From: Woeseia oceani
GTDB taxonomy: Bacteria; Pseudomonadota; Gammaproteobacteria; Steroidobacterales; Woeseiaceae
Assembly (NCBI RefSeq): GCF_001677435.1
Contig: NZ_CP016268.1
Coordinates: forward strand, 2,717,001-2,781,000
Length of the DNA: 64,000 nucleotides
Direction of reading: 5' to 3'
Of the stretch, positions 1 to 9,741 are shown piece after piece. The number at the start of each line of letters is the position of its first letter. Within the stretch, counting starts at the first letter, position 1. A program made the position numbers and the translations under genes. Under the pieces are notes generated by a model. The model had not been told where the DNA came from and did not search any database. It worked only from the letters and a program-made list of their open reading frames with translations.

Positions 1-186
1 TACCTGCACACCGCCGTCGTGCACATTCTGGTCGCGATATACATCGGCTTTCGTACCACTCAACGTACGGCACCACCGGATGCCGAGCATATTGATTTCA
101 GCGAGTCGCTGGTCGCCGCGCGTACGATGTCGCAGGTCTACGAAGAAGAAACGCACAACGAGGTGGCTGACGAGCCAGCCACCTGA
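1..186 (+). CDS. MFS-type transporter, C-terminal end (partial)
   Basis: Only the last 61 residues lie in the window; the stop TGA is at 184-186. The fragment starts in a hydrophobic helix (HTAVVHILVAIYIGFRTT) and continues into a charged, acidic cytoplasmic tail. A last membrane helix followed by an acidic tail with a DFSESLV-type stretch resembles the end of many major facilitator superfamily permeases of proteobacteria. The substrate cannot be inferred. It converges on the PLP enzyme gene that ends at 214, leaving only 27 bp between the two stop codons. Confidence 0.6.
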   Translation, partial: YLHTAVVHILVAIYIGFRTTQRTAPPDAEHIDFSESLVAARTMSQVYEEETHNEVADEPAT

Positions 187-213
187 GTTCTGCCTGCCGT
201 GCCGTGGTGGGAA

Positions 214-1371
214 CTAAACCTTGATAGCCGCGAGCGCTTTCTCCAACGCTTCAATCAGATCTTCCGCGTCTTCAAGGCCGACCGACAAACGCACCAGGCC
301 GTCAATAATACCGACGCGTTCGCGCTCTTTTTTCTCAACGGCGGCGTGTGTCATGGTGACCGGATGGGTAATCAGCGATTCCACTGAACCGAGATTCTCA
401 GCCAAGGTCCACAGCTCGATGTTGTCCATCAGCTGCTTGCCGGCTTTGACACCGCCTTTCACTTCGAACCACATCATCGCGCCAAAGCCGCTTGCCTGCT
501 TCTTCGCCAGTTCGTGCTGACTGAAGGACTCCAGTCCGGGGTAAGCGACTTGCTTAACTTTGTCGTGCTTTTCGAGGTAACGGGCAATCGCCATCGCGTT
601 CGCCGATTGCTGATCCATGCGCACGGACAAGGTTTTGCAACCCTGCAAGGTCAGCCACGCCACCTGCGGCGACATGATTGAGCCGGTGCTGTTCTGAATG
701 AAGCGCAGCTTCTCATCGAGTTCTTTGGTCTTGGCGATAACAGCGCCGCCGACCGTTGCATTGTGGCCATCGAAATACTTCGTCGTGCTGTGCAGCGACA
801 GGTCCGCACCGAGCTCAAGCGCTTGCTGGTAACACGGCGTCAGGAAGGTATTGTCCACGACGTGCACGGCCTTGGCCGCCTGTGCGATCTCGGAAATGGC
901 CGCGATGTCGGAGAGCTTCATCGTTGGATTGGCCGGCGTTTCGGTCAGGAACAACTTCGTGTTCTTGCGCACGGCGGCTTTAACAGCAGCCGGGTCGGCC
1001 GTATCCGCGAACGTAAAATCAATACCAAAACGGTTCAGCACCTTGGTGCACAAACGGTAGGTACCGCCGTACGCGACATCGGAAATAATGGCGTGGTCAC
1101 CTGCGCTGAGAAACGCGAGCATCGTGCCGTGCACGGCTGACATGCCGGTGGTGAAACAGGTTGCGTCCGCACCGCCTTCCAGCACTGCGAGTTTTTTCTC
1201 CAGCGCGCGGACGGTCGGGTTGCCGGAGCGAGAATAGGAGTAGCCTTTCGCGAGATAGGTATCGACCGATTCCTGAACGAAGGTCGTCGATTGGTAGATC
1301 GGCGTGAGTATCGCGCCGGTGGTCGGGTCGGGGGTAACTCCAGCGTGGACCTGCTTGCTGCGAAAGCGCAT
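214..1371 (-). CDS. PLP-dependent transsulfuration enzyme (cystathionine synthase/lyase family)
   Basis: Encodes 385 residues, the normal length for the Cys/Met metabolism PLP family, a cytosolic homotetrameric group handling cystathionine, homocysteine or methionine. The PLP lysine is K198 in SLHSTTKYFDGH, with the partner aspartate D173 in VVDNTFLTP. YSYSRSGNPT near residue 45 and the SVESLITHP stretch near the C-terminus are also typical. The start at 1371 has AGGAG six bases upstream at 1378-1382; the alternative ATG at 1377 touches that site. Sequence alone does not separate cystathionine gamma-synthase, gamma-lyase, beta-lyase or methionine gamma-lyase. It is transcribed divergently from the M24 peptidase gene. 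Confidence 0.92.
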   Translation of the reverse strand: MRFRSKQVHAGVTPDPTTGAILTPIYQSTTFVQESVDTYLAKGYSYSRSGNPTVRALEKKLAVLEGGADATCFTTGMSAVHGTMLAFLSAGDHAIISDVAYGGTYRLCTKVLNRFGIDFTFADTADPAAVKAAVRKNTKLFLTETPANPTMKLSDIAAISEIAQAAKAVHVVDNTFLTPCYQQALELGADLSLHSTTKYFDGHNATVGGAVIAKTKELDEKLRFIQNSTGSIMSPQVAWLTLQGCKTLSVRMDQQSANAMAIARYLEKHDKVKQVAYPGLESFSQHELAKKQASGFGAMMWFEVKGGVKAGKQLMDNIELWTLAENLGSVESLITHPVTMTHAAVEKKERERVGIIDGLVRLSVGLEDAEDLIEALEKALAAIKV

Positions 1372-1534
1372 GAACATCTCCTGATTTCTCGGTGAATACT
1401 GTGCTTGCTGGCCGATATCATACACACTCCCCCGTTCCGGAAGTATGCACAACTGATCGCCAGCACAGGCTCAACACGCGTGGCTCGCCGGCTGCCCGGA
1501 AGCGCTGTCGGAACTGACAATAACGAGGAAAACC

Positions 1535-2851
1535 ATGAATTTACGATACGCGATTTCACTGGCCGCACTGCTCGCCAGCACCCTGTTCAGCCGCGTACTG
1601 GCCGGCGAGGCCGAGACCCGCTGGGAACTGATGAACCAGATTCGCCAGGAGAAATTTGACCTCGTACTGCCGGAAGTCATGCGCGAAAACAAGGTCGACA
1701 TGTGGATCACAGTGAACCGCGAAGGCTATGAAGATCCATTGACCGAAGACTTCGGCAAAGGCTACACGGGCAGCTGGGGCTATTACATCTTTACCGACCG
1801 CGGCGGCGACCGCATCGAGCGCGCCATCCTCGGTGTAGAGACCTACCTGGTCGAAGAGAACGGCGCCTATGACATCTTCGGCAACGCCAACGATCTCGAA
1901 AAATTTGTGGCCGATCGTGATCCGAAACGCATTGCATTGAACTACTCGGAGCACATCGGCGCCGCAGACGGACTGACCCACACCGCCTTCCTGAAACTCT
2001 CCGACACGCTGGGCTCGAAATACAGCAAACGCTTTGTTTCGGCGCAAAAGCTCGCGTCCGATTTTCGTTCACGCCGGGTGGCTACAGAAATAGCGGCCTT
2101 TGCCTGGGCGGGTGAAAAGTCCCGTGAGATTGCGGAGCGCGCGTTCTCCAACGAAGTGATTACGCCCGGAAGAACAACGCTGGCCGACGTTGCCTGGTGG
2201 ATGCACGAACAGCAATTCAAGAACAATCTCGGCACGTCGTTCGGCATGCCGTCGGTGTACATCACCGGCCCGGATGGTTTTGTGGCGTTGTCCAACGATC
2301 ACGTTATTCAACGCGGCGATTTTCTGGCGATCGACTGGGGTGTTGGCTACCTGAACTTTTACACGGACATGAAACGCCATGCCTACGTGCTGAAGGAAGG
2401 CGAAACGCACTTGCCCGAGAGCATGCAGAAAGCTTTTGACAACGGCCGCGCAGTACGCGATTTACTGAAGAACAACATCAAGGCCGGGCGCACGGCGGGC
2501 GAGACGCTGGAACTCCTGAACAAACGCATAACCGAAGCCGGTTTCACAGTGATGGCAAAGGCAAATACGCCGACAGATAACCCGGACGACATTGACGTCA
2601 TCATTGGCTGTCATTCGGTGGGTAATCTGGGCCATGGCATTGGGCCGTCTATCGCGTGGTTTAATCCGGAACGTCTGACCTACGAAATCAAAGAAACCAA
2701 TTTGTTCTCCATCGAGTTGTTCGCCTATACCGCGATCCCTGAATGGGGCGGTAAGAAATTGCGCATCCCGCTGGAAGACAATGCGATCGTCACTGCGCGT
2801 GGAGTTGAATGGCTTTACCCCGTGAACCAGAAAGTGCTGTTGATCCGCTAA
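1535..2851 (+). CDS. Exported M24-family metallopeptidase (Xaa-Pro aminopeptidase-like)
   Basis: 438 residues. A hydrophobic signal peptide (about residues 1-23, ending VLAG) predicts a periplasmic protein. The pita-bread fold of family M24 is visible in the C-terminal half, with the expected five metal ligands: D267 (LAIDWG), D278 (FYTDMK), H367 (NLGHGIGP), E394 (FSIELFAY) and E414 (RIPLEDNAI). The N-terminal half would be the creatinase-like domain. Family members remove N-terminal residues before proline using two Mn or Co ions; the substrate here is unknown. A GAGG element lies just before the ATG. Confidence 0.88.
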   Translation: MNLRYAISLAALLASTLFSRVLAGEAETRWELMNQIRQEKFDLVLPEVMRENKVDMWITVNREGYEDPLTEDFGKGYTGSWGYYIFTDRGGDRIERAILGVETYLVEENGAYDIFGNANDLEKFVADRDPKRIALNYSEHIGAADGLTHTAFLKLSDTLGSKYSKRFVSAQKLASDFRSRRVATEIAAFAWAGEKSREIAERAFSNEVITPGRTTLADVAWWMHEQQFKNNLGTSFGMPSVYITGPDGFVALSNDHVIQRGDFLAIDWGVGYLNFYTDMKRHAYVLKEGETHLPESMQKAFDNGRAVRDLLKNNIKAGRTAGETLELLNKRITEAGFTVMAKANTPTDNPDDIDVIIGCHSVGNLGHGIGPSIAWFNPERLTYEIKETNLFSIELFAYTAIPEWGGKKLRIPLEDNAIVTARGVEWLYPVNQKVLLIR

Positions 2852-3160
2852 GCCCGGAATGTGTATGAACTGCCGTCAGCCGACGGCGGTTCGTCTACTT
2901 ACCCGTATGAATTAGCACTGCTCGGCAACCACAACCGGGCATTGATTGGGCAAACGGCCACGCGGGTAACATCGTTTGGTAACAAGTCATGCACAGACCA
3001 CGTACAACCACCGGGCGGAATGATCGTCACCCGTTGCTTGTATGCAGCAGAGAAATGATCGGCGAGGCCAACACCTGGTCTTGCAGCAGCAACTTGCCAT
3101 CACGCACTGAGAACCGGGTTTGTGCCAAGGTCCGAACCGGATCGCTTTGACCCCGGCCGC
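2852..3160. other. Intergenic region with a small hairpin
   Basis: Separates the stops of two convergent genes. A perfect 6-bp stem (GCCGTC/GACGGC, loop AGCC) lies at 2872-2887, just after the peptidase stop. It has no T-tract, so it is at best a weak terminator. A 65-codon open frame at 2861-3058 has no ribosome site and no recognisable domain. I see nothing else. Confidence 0.4.
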
Positions 3161-5890
3161 TTATTCGGGCTTCGCAGCCGCAACCGGTGATTCCCGATAG
3201 CGCTCCGCCCGCTCCGGCTGGCCCATGGCAGCGTAGAGTTCGCGCAGCCATCCGCGTATCCGACGCACTCGTTGGCTGTCGGTTCCGTCCTGCTCCTGCA
3301 GCACATTGAGGCTGTCGCGCAAGAGCGGCTCCGCCACTTCGTTATCCCCGAGTAACGCCAGGTTGCGGCCTGCGACACTCAAGGTCGAGGCGAGCAATGG
3401 GTGTTTTTCATCGTAGTCTTTACGCCGAATCGTCAACGCACGTTCAATCAACTCGCGGCCCTCGTCAGCCCGCCCCGCGTCGTTCATGATCGCGCAGAGT
3501 GCCGTCAGTGCGGAAGCAATGTACTGGTGCTCAGCACCCAGCGATTGCTCGTAGATGCCGAGCGCCTCCCGAATCTGCTGTTCGGCTTCATCCAGCTTGT
3601 CCATGTCGTGCAGCAACATGCCCAGACTGACTTTGTCGTAGCCTACAAACGGGTGGGTCTCGCCGTGAGCATTGCGGTGCACACGCAAGGCATCGCGGAA
3701 CGCGATCTCCGCCTCGTCAAATTCTTCACGCGTATGCAATAAACGCCCAAGCATGACCAGAGAACCGCCCAGCAGCGAGTGATCGTCCCCGAGTATCTTG
3801 CGGGTGATCGAGATCGCTTCGTAGTACGTGGCCTCCGCTTTGTCGAGTTCGCCTTTGCTTTGCAAAAGGACCGCGTAGTTCTGCGAGTAATAAGCCAACA
3901 GAGGATGGTCGCTGCCGGACGTACGTTCAACGAGATCAATCGCATCGCGAAGCAGCACGTCCGCCTCATCCAATGCGTTACGACGCTGAAGGATTCTTGC
4001 CAGAAGGTTTTTACCTTCGGCGACTTCCATATCGTGTTGTCCGCCCAGCGACGTGAACATGTCGATACTGTTGCGCGCGTATTCTTCGGCCTGCTCTATG
4101 TTGCCGGTGGCCTGATAAACCTCCGCAACGTGAAAATAGTTGCTGGCAAGGTCCGGGTTACGCGCCCCTTTGAGCTGGCGGTTCTCGTCGATAGCCTCAT
4201 TTAGCAATCGCAAAGCTTCGTCGAATTCCGCCTTTTCCATCAAGGTGGCAGCGAGTTCATTTTTGGTCACAGCAACTTCCCCTTCCTGATCGTTCAGTAC
4301 ATCACGACGAATTCGTAATGACTCCTGCAATAACTCCACCGACTGGTCGTACTCGCCGAGATTGTAGTACACCCGGCCGATAGTACTCATCAAGGTCGCT
4401 TGAATGGCCGGGCGATCGCCGAGCTGGCTGCTGATCCTCCCTGCGCCTTTCTCCAGAATTTCACGCGCGGTGATGCTGGCACCGCGTGCATTGCCCGGGT
4501 CGGGTTCGCGAAAGATGTCTTCCAGAAACGCGGAGATTTCGAGCGCGGTATCGCGTTGTTCGGCGATACGCTTGTTCTGCACACTGGTGGTCACCGCAAA
4601 CATTACCAGCAGCACACTCAATGTTGCCGCCATCGACACTGCCGCTACGTGACGACGGACGAACCGGGAAGTCCGGTAGTGCCAGGTATCCGCGCGTGCC
4701 AGCACCGGGTGCGATGACAGGTGCCGTTCGATATCGCCGGCAAACTCATTGACCGTGCGATAACGGCGTTGCGGCTCCTTGCGCAACGCCATCAGGACGA
4801 TGTTGTCGACATCGCCTTGCAAGCGACGCGCAAGACGATCCGCGGCCAAGCCTCGCGACGCCAGCACTGCACGCGCGTCGGGAGCCAGATTTCCACTCGG
4901 CAATGGCCGGGTAAGCTGCCGGACTTTCTGGCTCGGCGCCATGGGCTCGACGTCGCAGATGATGGCCGGGATTTCAGTGGGTCGACTCATGCTGACCTGG
5001 TAAGGCGGGCAGCCGGTCAACAAGCGATACAGCAGCACACCGAGCGCGTAAGTATCAGTCGCCGTGGTAATCGGTTCCCCGCGCACCTGTTCCGGTGCCG
5101 CGTTCTCCGGCGTCAGAATCACCGCGCCTTCACGCGTAATGCCAGCGGTTGCATCACCACTCGCATCCAGCAGCCGCGCAATACCGAAATCGAGCAGCTT
5201 GGGCACACCTTCGGGCGTCACCAGTATATTGCTGGGTTTGATGTCACGGTGGACTACCAGATTCTGATGCGCGTAGTGGATCGCCGTACAAACCGTGCGA
5301 AATAGCCGCAAACGTGCGGCAATGTCCAGGCAGTTCTGGTCGCAATAGTCGTCGATCGGTACGCCATCGATGTATTCCATCACCAGGTACGGCGTACCGT
5401 CCGGCATTGTGCCGCCGTCAAACAAGCGGGCAATGTTCGGGTGATCGAGGTCGGCGAGAATTTGTCGCTCGGCTACCAGCCGGTGTTCGACTTCCGGATC
5501 CAGTAGACGCTGCCGAACGAGCTTGATGGCCACCTGTTGTTCGAACTGCTTGTCGTCGCGTTCAGCCAGGTAGACAACACCCATGCCGCCCGCACCAATG
5601 GTCCGCTCGATTCGGTAAGGACCAACGCGTTCACCGGCGCCGTGATCACGCTCGCCCAATCCGTCCATTGCCTTGCCCAGCGCGCCGCGAATGGCATCTT
5701 CAATCACGGTGACCTGCGCGAGATCCGTCTTGAGCAAGGATTTGATGTACGCGCGCAGCTCGGGGTCTCCCTGACACGCGCTTTGCAGGTACGCGTCCCG
5801 TTCCGATTCCGGCAACTCCGCCGCCGCATCGAACAGCTCTTCGACGCGCGCCCAGCGCGCCGGCGTCAGATCAACTGTTTTCAAGCTCAT
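3161..5890 (-). CDS. Membrane Ser/Thr protein kinase with C-terminal TPR repeats
   Basis: 909 residues. A Hanks-type kinase occupies about residues 90-390: glycine loop GAGGMGVVY (99-107), K123, HRDIKPSN with catalytic D216, DFG 234-236 and APEQ near 265. A membrane helix lies at about 415-436. The rest (440-880) is built of tetratricopeptide repeats of about 42 residues that would lie outside the membrane. The ATG at 5890 overlaps the upstream sigma factor gene by 20 bp, so the two are probably translationally coupled. ECF-sigma/TPR-kinase pairs are known in several environmental phyla and are thought to signal to each other; the input signal here is unknown. Confidence 0.9.
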   Translation of the reverse strand: MSLKTVDLTPARWARVEELFDAAAELPESERDAYLQSACQGDPELRAYIKSLLKTDLAQVTVIEDAIRGALGKAMDGLGERDHGAGERVGPYRIERTIGAGGMGVVYLAERDDKQFEQQVAIKLVRQRLLDPEVEHRLVAERQILADLDHPNIARLFDGGTMPDGTPYLVMEYIDGVPIDDYCDQNCLDIAARLRLFRTVCTAIHYAHQNLVVHRDIKPSNILVTPEGVPKLLDFGIARLLDASGDATAGITREGAVILTPENAAPEQVRGEPITTATDTYALGVLLYRLLTGCPPYQVSMSRPTEIPAIICDVEPMAPSQKVRQLTRPLPSGNLAPDARAVLASRGLAADRLARRLQGDVDNIVLMALRKEPQRRYRTVNEFAGDIERHLSSHPVLARADTWHYRTSRFVRRHVAAVSMAATLSVLLVMFAVTTSVQNKRIAEQRDTALEISAFLEDIFREPDPGNARGASITAREILEKGAGRISSQLGDRPAIQATLMSTIGRVYYNLGEYDQSVELLQESLRIRRDVLNDQEGEVAVTKNELAATLMEKAEFDEALRLLNEAIDENRQLKGARNPDLASNYFHVAEVYQATGNIEQAEEYARNSIDMFTSLGGQHDMEVAEGKNLLARILQRRNALDEADVLLRDAIDLVERTSGSDHPLLAYYSQNYAVLLQSKGELDKAEATYYEAISITRKILGDDHSLLGGSLVMLGRLLHTREEFDEAEIAFRDALRVHRNAHGETHPFVGYDKVSLGMLLHDMDKLDEAEQQIREALGIYEQSLGAEHQYIASALTALCAIMNDAGRADEGRELIERALTIRRKDYDEKHPLLASTLSVAGRNLALLGDNEVAEPLLRDSLNVLQEQDGTDSQRVRRIRGWLRELYAAMGQPERAERYRESPVAAAKPE

Positions 5891-6431
5891 GGTGCAACCA
5901 GGCTTTGCCAAGCCGCAGATCGCGATCAACCGTGGCGGCCGAAATATCCAGCGACGCGCTGATCTCGTCGTAGGTCAAACCGCCAAAGTAATGCAGCGCC
6001 AGCACATCCGCTTTGCGGGCATCGAGTTCGGCCATGCGGTTCAGCAGCCGGTCAACCTCCAGAATATCAAGTGAATCTCGTTGCGACGCGCCGTGTTCTT
6101 CACTGAGTTCAACCTTTAGCGCGCCACCACCGCGTTTGCCGCTACGGTTGGCTTTCGCGTGATCAATCAGTATGCGGCGCATCATGCGCGCGGCGATCGC
6201 GTAAAAGTGCGCACGGTTCGCCCACTCCACATCACTGCCCGCGAGCCGCAAGAACGCCTCGTTGACCAGTGCCGTCGCCTGCAAAGTGTGGTCCGCCCGT
6301 TCGCTGCTCATGTATCGACGTGCCAAACGCCGTAGCTCTTCGTAGACCATGGGCGTCAGCTTTTCCAGTGCGTCGGGATCACCGCTCTGCCATGCACCCA
6401 AAAGTAGCGTTACCGCACTGTCTTTACTCAT
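5871..6431 (-). CDS. ECF-type RNA polymerase sigma factor
   Basis: 186 residues with sigma region 2 (about 15-85, MVYEELRRLARRYM and the ATALVNEAFLRL stretch) and a C-terminal sigma-4 helix-turn-helix (LTYDEISASLDISAATVDRD). It belongs to the TIGR02999-like ECF group usually linked to Ser/Thr kinases rather than to a small anti-sigma factor. That fits the overlapping kinase gene downstream. The start at 6431 (MSKDSAV) is preferred because upstream residues have no family resemblance; no clear Shine-Dalgarno is seen. Confidence 0.9.
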   Translation of the reverse strand: MSKDSAVTLLLGAWQSGDPDALEKLTPMVYEELRRLARRYMSSERADHTLQATALVNEAFLRLAGSDVEWANRAHFYAIAARMMRRILIDHAKANRSGKRGGGALKVELSEEHGASQRDSLDILEVDRLLNRMAELDARKADVLALHYFGGLTYDEISASLDISAATVDRDLRLGKAWLHHELENS

Positions 6432-6614
6432 CAAGCTGCCCAAAGCGAAGTTTCTGCGAGGGTGCAGATAGTAAAGACTTACGGAACGCATACGCAATTC
6501 GATTGGTGAAACTCGGCACTGGCAATAACATTAAGACAGGTTACACTTTCAGATTGCCGCATCGGCAGTTCGCTGCGGATTCGTACACAACCAACGTAAT
6601 CAAGGGGACCCCCA

Positions 6615-6821
6615 ATGGCTCAACAAGACTTGCCACCACAAGGACGACGCATAGCACTGTATTCAGCAGGCGGCGCTTTCGGCGGCACCTTGCTCGCGAT
6701 GCTGATTTTTTGGCTGTTGTCGGGCGGCTTCTGCTGCGATGAAAACCGCGTTTCCATGCAAAAGTCCGCAATCAGCATGGAATCCACCCTGAATACAGCC
6801 CACCAGAAACTCCATAGCTGA
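6615..6821 (+). CDS. Small single-pass membrane protein of unknown function
   Basis: 68 residues with one strong membrane helix (about 14-37, GGAFGGTLLAMLIFWLLSGG) followed by CC and a short polar tail. AAGGGG lies about 8 bases before the ATG, supporting translation. No family recognised. Charge placement suggests an N-in, C-out protein. It is divergent from the sigma/kinase pair. Confidence 0.55.
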   Translation: MAQQDLPPQGRRIALYSAGGAFGGTLLAMLIFWLLSGGFCCDENRVSMQKSAISMESTLNTAHQKLHS

Positions 6822-6903
6822 TCCTTACTGACCACTTATCGCGCTTTTGACATACTCCAAGTCAAAAACCCGCCGGCACCGTTCACCGCAAAACTAACGG
6901 CAA

Positions 6904-6925
6904 GCGACGCCGGATCCGGCGTCGC
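6904..6925. repeat. 22-bp perfect palindrome downstream of the small membrane gene
   Basis: The stretch is self-complementary over all 22 bases, centred on a BamHI-like GGATCC. A second inverted repeat, TTTTGAC-9-GTCAAAA, lies upstream at 6845-6867. Neither is followed by a T-tract, so a terminator is unlikely. They could be protein-binding sites or a cruciform. The rest of 6822-7087 shows nothing else recognisable. Confidence 0.45.
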
Positions 6926-7087
6926 GACCCGGGCTCCCGCAACGTTTGTAACCAGACCCGCCCTGTTCCTCCTGCCTGTCTTGCACTGACTCCGCAACGA
7001 CGGCAATGCGCGCCACGGGCGTGAGGGAATTCGCGCCTGCTTGTCGCTATTCCGGGGAATAGCAAACAGTCAGCGAGGACCCGACGC

Positions 7088-7267
7088 ATGTCTAGCGACA
7101 AGTGCAACAACCTGTGCACGGTTGATCACGCCAATAAGCAAAGTGACGCCCTGGGATTCAATCCCTACGAATACTGGCTAAAACACGCCGAATACCTGAA
7201 AGCGGCCCGGCAGGCGCAGCCGTCCGGACGCTTCCGGCGCGACCAGGCTGTGGCCAGAAAAGGTTAG
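7088..7267 (+). CDS. Small hypothetical protein (59 aa)
   Basis: ATG at 7088, TAG at 7265-7267. A GAGG element lies nine bases upstream. The product has two N-terminal cysteines (C6, C10) and an amphipathic segment NPYEYWLKHAEYLKAARQ, so it could be a small folded or membrane-surface protein. No family recognised. It ends 27 bp from the 3' end of the convergent malate synthase gene. Coding status rests on the ribosome site and plausible composition only. Confidence 0.4.
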   Translation: MSSDKCNNLCTVDHANKQSDALGFNPYEYWLKHAEYLKAARQAQPSGRFRRDQAVARKG

Positions 7268-7294
7268 TTCGACAGGCGGCGGCCGAGGTCGGTG

Positions 7295-9469
7295 CTAGCG
7301 CTGCTTGTACGCTCGTCGGTGCCGGTGTAGCAAGGGTTCGGTATAGCCGTTCGGCTGCTCTGCACCTTTGAACACCAGGTCGCAGGCGGCTTTGAACGCG
7401 ATGCTCGCGTCAAAATCGGCGGCCATTGGCCGGTACGCAGGATCCTCTGCGTTTTGCTTGTCCACCACCACGGCCATGCGCTTCATCGTCTCCATGACTT
7501 GTGGCCGGTCGCAGACGCCGTGCATGAGCCAGTTAGCGATATGCTGACTGGATATCCGCAACGTCGCGCGGTCTTCCATCAAACCAACATCATTGATATC
7601 CGGCACCTTGGAACAACCCACGCCCATGTCTATCCAGCGCACCACGTAACCGAGTATGCCCTGTGCGTTGTTATCCAGTTCCGCTTGAATATCGTCCGCA
7701 CTCAAAGATGCGGCCGAGCCCAGCGGCGGTTGCAGTATGGCGTCGATACTCGCCAGCGGACGCTTCGCCAGTTCTCTTTGACGCGCGGCAACATCGACTT
7801 CGTGATAGTGCATTGCGTGCAAGGTGGCTGCGGTTGGTGACGGTACCCACGCGCAATTGGCGCCCGCCTTCGGGTGCGCCGCTTTGGTATCGACCATCTG
7901 CTGCATTTCATCCGGCTTCGGCCACATGCCTTTGCCGATCTGCGCGCGCCCCGGGAAGCCGCAACGTATGCCGATGTCCACGTTCCAGTCCTCGTAAGCC
8001 TGTATCCACGGTTCCAGCTTGATCGCTTCTTTGCGCAAAACCGGTCCGGCCAGCATGCTCGTGTGAATTTCATCGCCGGTACGATCCAGAAAACCGGTGT
8101 TGATGAATACGATTCGATGACGTACGGCGCGTATGCATTCGGCAAGGTTAACGGTCGTGCGCCGCTCTTCGTCCATCACGCCGATTTTGACGGTGTGACG
8201 TTCCAGACCGAGCAGGTCTTCTACACGATCAAACAGCGTGTTGGCGAACGCGGCTTCGGCCGGTCCGTGCATCTTGGGCTTGACGATGTAAACGCTGCCG
8301 GTGCGGCTGTTCCGGTGCTTGCCGCTTTGCTTCAGATCGACAATAGCGCACGCGGTGGTTATGACGGCATCGAGTATGCCTTCGAATACTTCGTCGCCAT
8401 TGCTATCCAGCAGCGCATCAGTGGTCATCAGGTGACCGACATTGCGCACCAGCATAAGGCTGCGGCCGGACAGGATGACGGGGTTGCCGTCCGCTCCGAG
8501 ATAATCACGGTCCGGTTGCAACTCGCGAACGACGTCTTCTCCGCCTTTCTTAAACGTAGCGGTGAGCGTGCCACTCATCAGGCCGAGCCAGTTGCGGTAC
8601 ACGGCGATCTTGTCCGCCGCGTCAACCGCGGCGACTGAGTCTTCACAGTCCTGAATAGTCGTCAGAGCGGATTCCATGACAATGTCACAAACACCGGACG
8701 GCGATTGACTCCCTACCGGGTTAGAACGGTCGATGTGAATTTCGAGATGCAAACCGTTATTGCGTAACAACAGCCGTTGCTCATCGTCACCGAAGAAATG
8801 CCCGACGTACTGCTGCGGGTCTGCAAGCCTCGTTTCGTTGCCGTTCTCCAGAGTAATGGTCAGCTCGGAACCCGACTCGACCTCGACCGGTTGGTACTTA
8901 ACAACATCAGTATGACTGCCCTCGGCCAACGGCACGGTACGGTCAAGAAACTCTTCGGCATAACGAATCACGGCAGCGCCGCGCTGCGGGTTATACCCAC
9001 GACCGGCCGCACGCCCATTGTCAGACGAAATCACGTCCGTGCCGTAAAGCGCATCGTACAAACTGCCCCAGCGTGCGTTCGCAGCATTCAGTGCGAAGCG
9101 CGCATTGCTGACCGGTACCACCAGCTGCGGTCCGGCGATGCTCGCGATCTCGGGATCAACGTTCTGCGTGTCAATTTCAAACGCTTTGCCTGCTGGCTGC
9201 AGGTAGCCAATCTCTTCGAGAAACGCGCGGTACTCATCCGCATTCCACGACTGGCCGGCACGCGCCGAATGCCAGGCATCAATTTTTTCCTGCAAGGCGT
9301 CACGCTCAGCGAGCAGTTGCCGGTTGATGGGCGTGAGATCGTCAATAAGCGTCTGCAAGCCGCTCCAGAAGTGCTCTGCCGATATATCGGTCGCCGGCAA
9401 CAGGTCATTCTCTACAAAGGAGCGGAACTGGTCATTGATCGTCAGGTTGCAGGTCGTTGATTCGGTCAT
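7295..9469 (-). CDS. glcB: Malate synthase G
   Basis: 724 residues, as in E. coli GlcB (about 723). Catalyses glyoxylate + acetyl-CoA to malate, the second glyoxylate-bypass step, in the cytosol. Diagnostic stretches are [57 protein letters not shown] and [20 protein letters not shown]. The ATG at 9469 gives the family length; a TTG 18 bp upstream would add six residues. No isocitrate lyase gene is adjacent, so the gene stands alone here. Confidence 0.97.
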   Translation of the reverse strand: MTESTTCNLTINDQFRSFVENDLLPATDISAEHFWSGLQTLIDDLTPINRQLLAERDALQEKIDAWHSARAGQSWNADEYRAFLEEIGYLQPAGKAFEIDTQNVDPEIASIAGPQLVVPVSNARFALNAANARWGSLYDALYGTDVISSDNGRAAGRGYNPQRGAAVIRYAEEFLDRTVPLAEGSHTDVVKYQPVEVESGSELTITLENGNETRLADPQQYVGHFFGDDEQRLLLRNNGLHLEIHIDRSNPVGSQSPSGVCDIVMESALTTIQDCEDSVAAVDAADKIAVYRNWLGLMSGTLTATFKKGGEDVVRELQPDRDYLGADGNPVILSGRSLMLVRNVGHLMTTDALLDSNGDEVFEGILDAVITTACAIVDLKQSGKHRNSRTGSVYIVKPKMHGPAEAAFANTLFDRVEDLLGLERHTVKIGVMDEERRTTVNLAECIRAVRHRIVFINTGFLDRTGDEIHTSMLAGPVLRKEAIKLEPWIQAYEDWNVDIGIRCGFPGRAQIGKGMWPKPDEMQQMVDTKAAHPKAGANCAWVPSPTAATLHAMHYHEVDVAARQRELAKRPLASIDAILQPPLGSAASLSADDIQAELDNNAQGILGYVVRWIDMGVGCSKVPDINDVGLMEDRATLRISSQHIANWLMHGVCDRPQVMETMKRMAVVVDKQNAEDPAYRPMAADFDASIAFKAACDLVFKGAEQPNGYTEPLLHRHRRAYKQR

Positions 9470-9741
9470 AACGGCAATCTTGCTCAATTCTTATTTCAGG
9501 GGTCAACGGTATGGACATCATAATGCCTATCGTCGGCTGTTGTTGCGAATTAACCGGGCACCGAGCCGTTGTCCAATGTTGGTGCAGTTCAGTCGGTCGG
9601 CGTTGCCGCCTGTCGAAACTTGTCCGGAGCGCCGCTATGCCGTGTTCCGGCAATCACCGGGGCCGCGCATCAGCCGTGACGCACGATTACCCGGCAAGGT
9701 AGACTGGATGCAATTCATATTCATTGACTATCGGAGTTTGC

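Noticed and set aside
1372-1534. SAM or other riboswitch before the transsulfuration gene
   Set aside because: The leader is short and I find no conserved riboswitch core. A Shine-Dalgarno is the only clear element.
2861-3058. Small ORF of 65 codons
   Set aside because: No ribosome site, no domain and unlike neighbouring coding composition.
9511-9702. Small cysteine-containing ORF between glcB and the MscS gene
   Set aside because: No ribosome site and no sensible protein pattern; likely chance.
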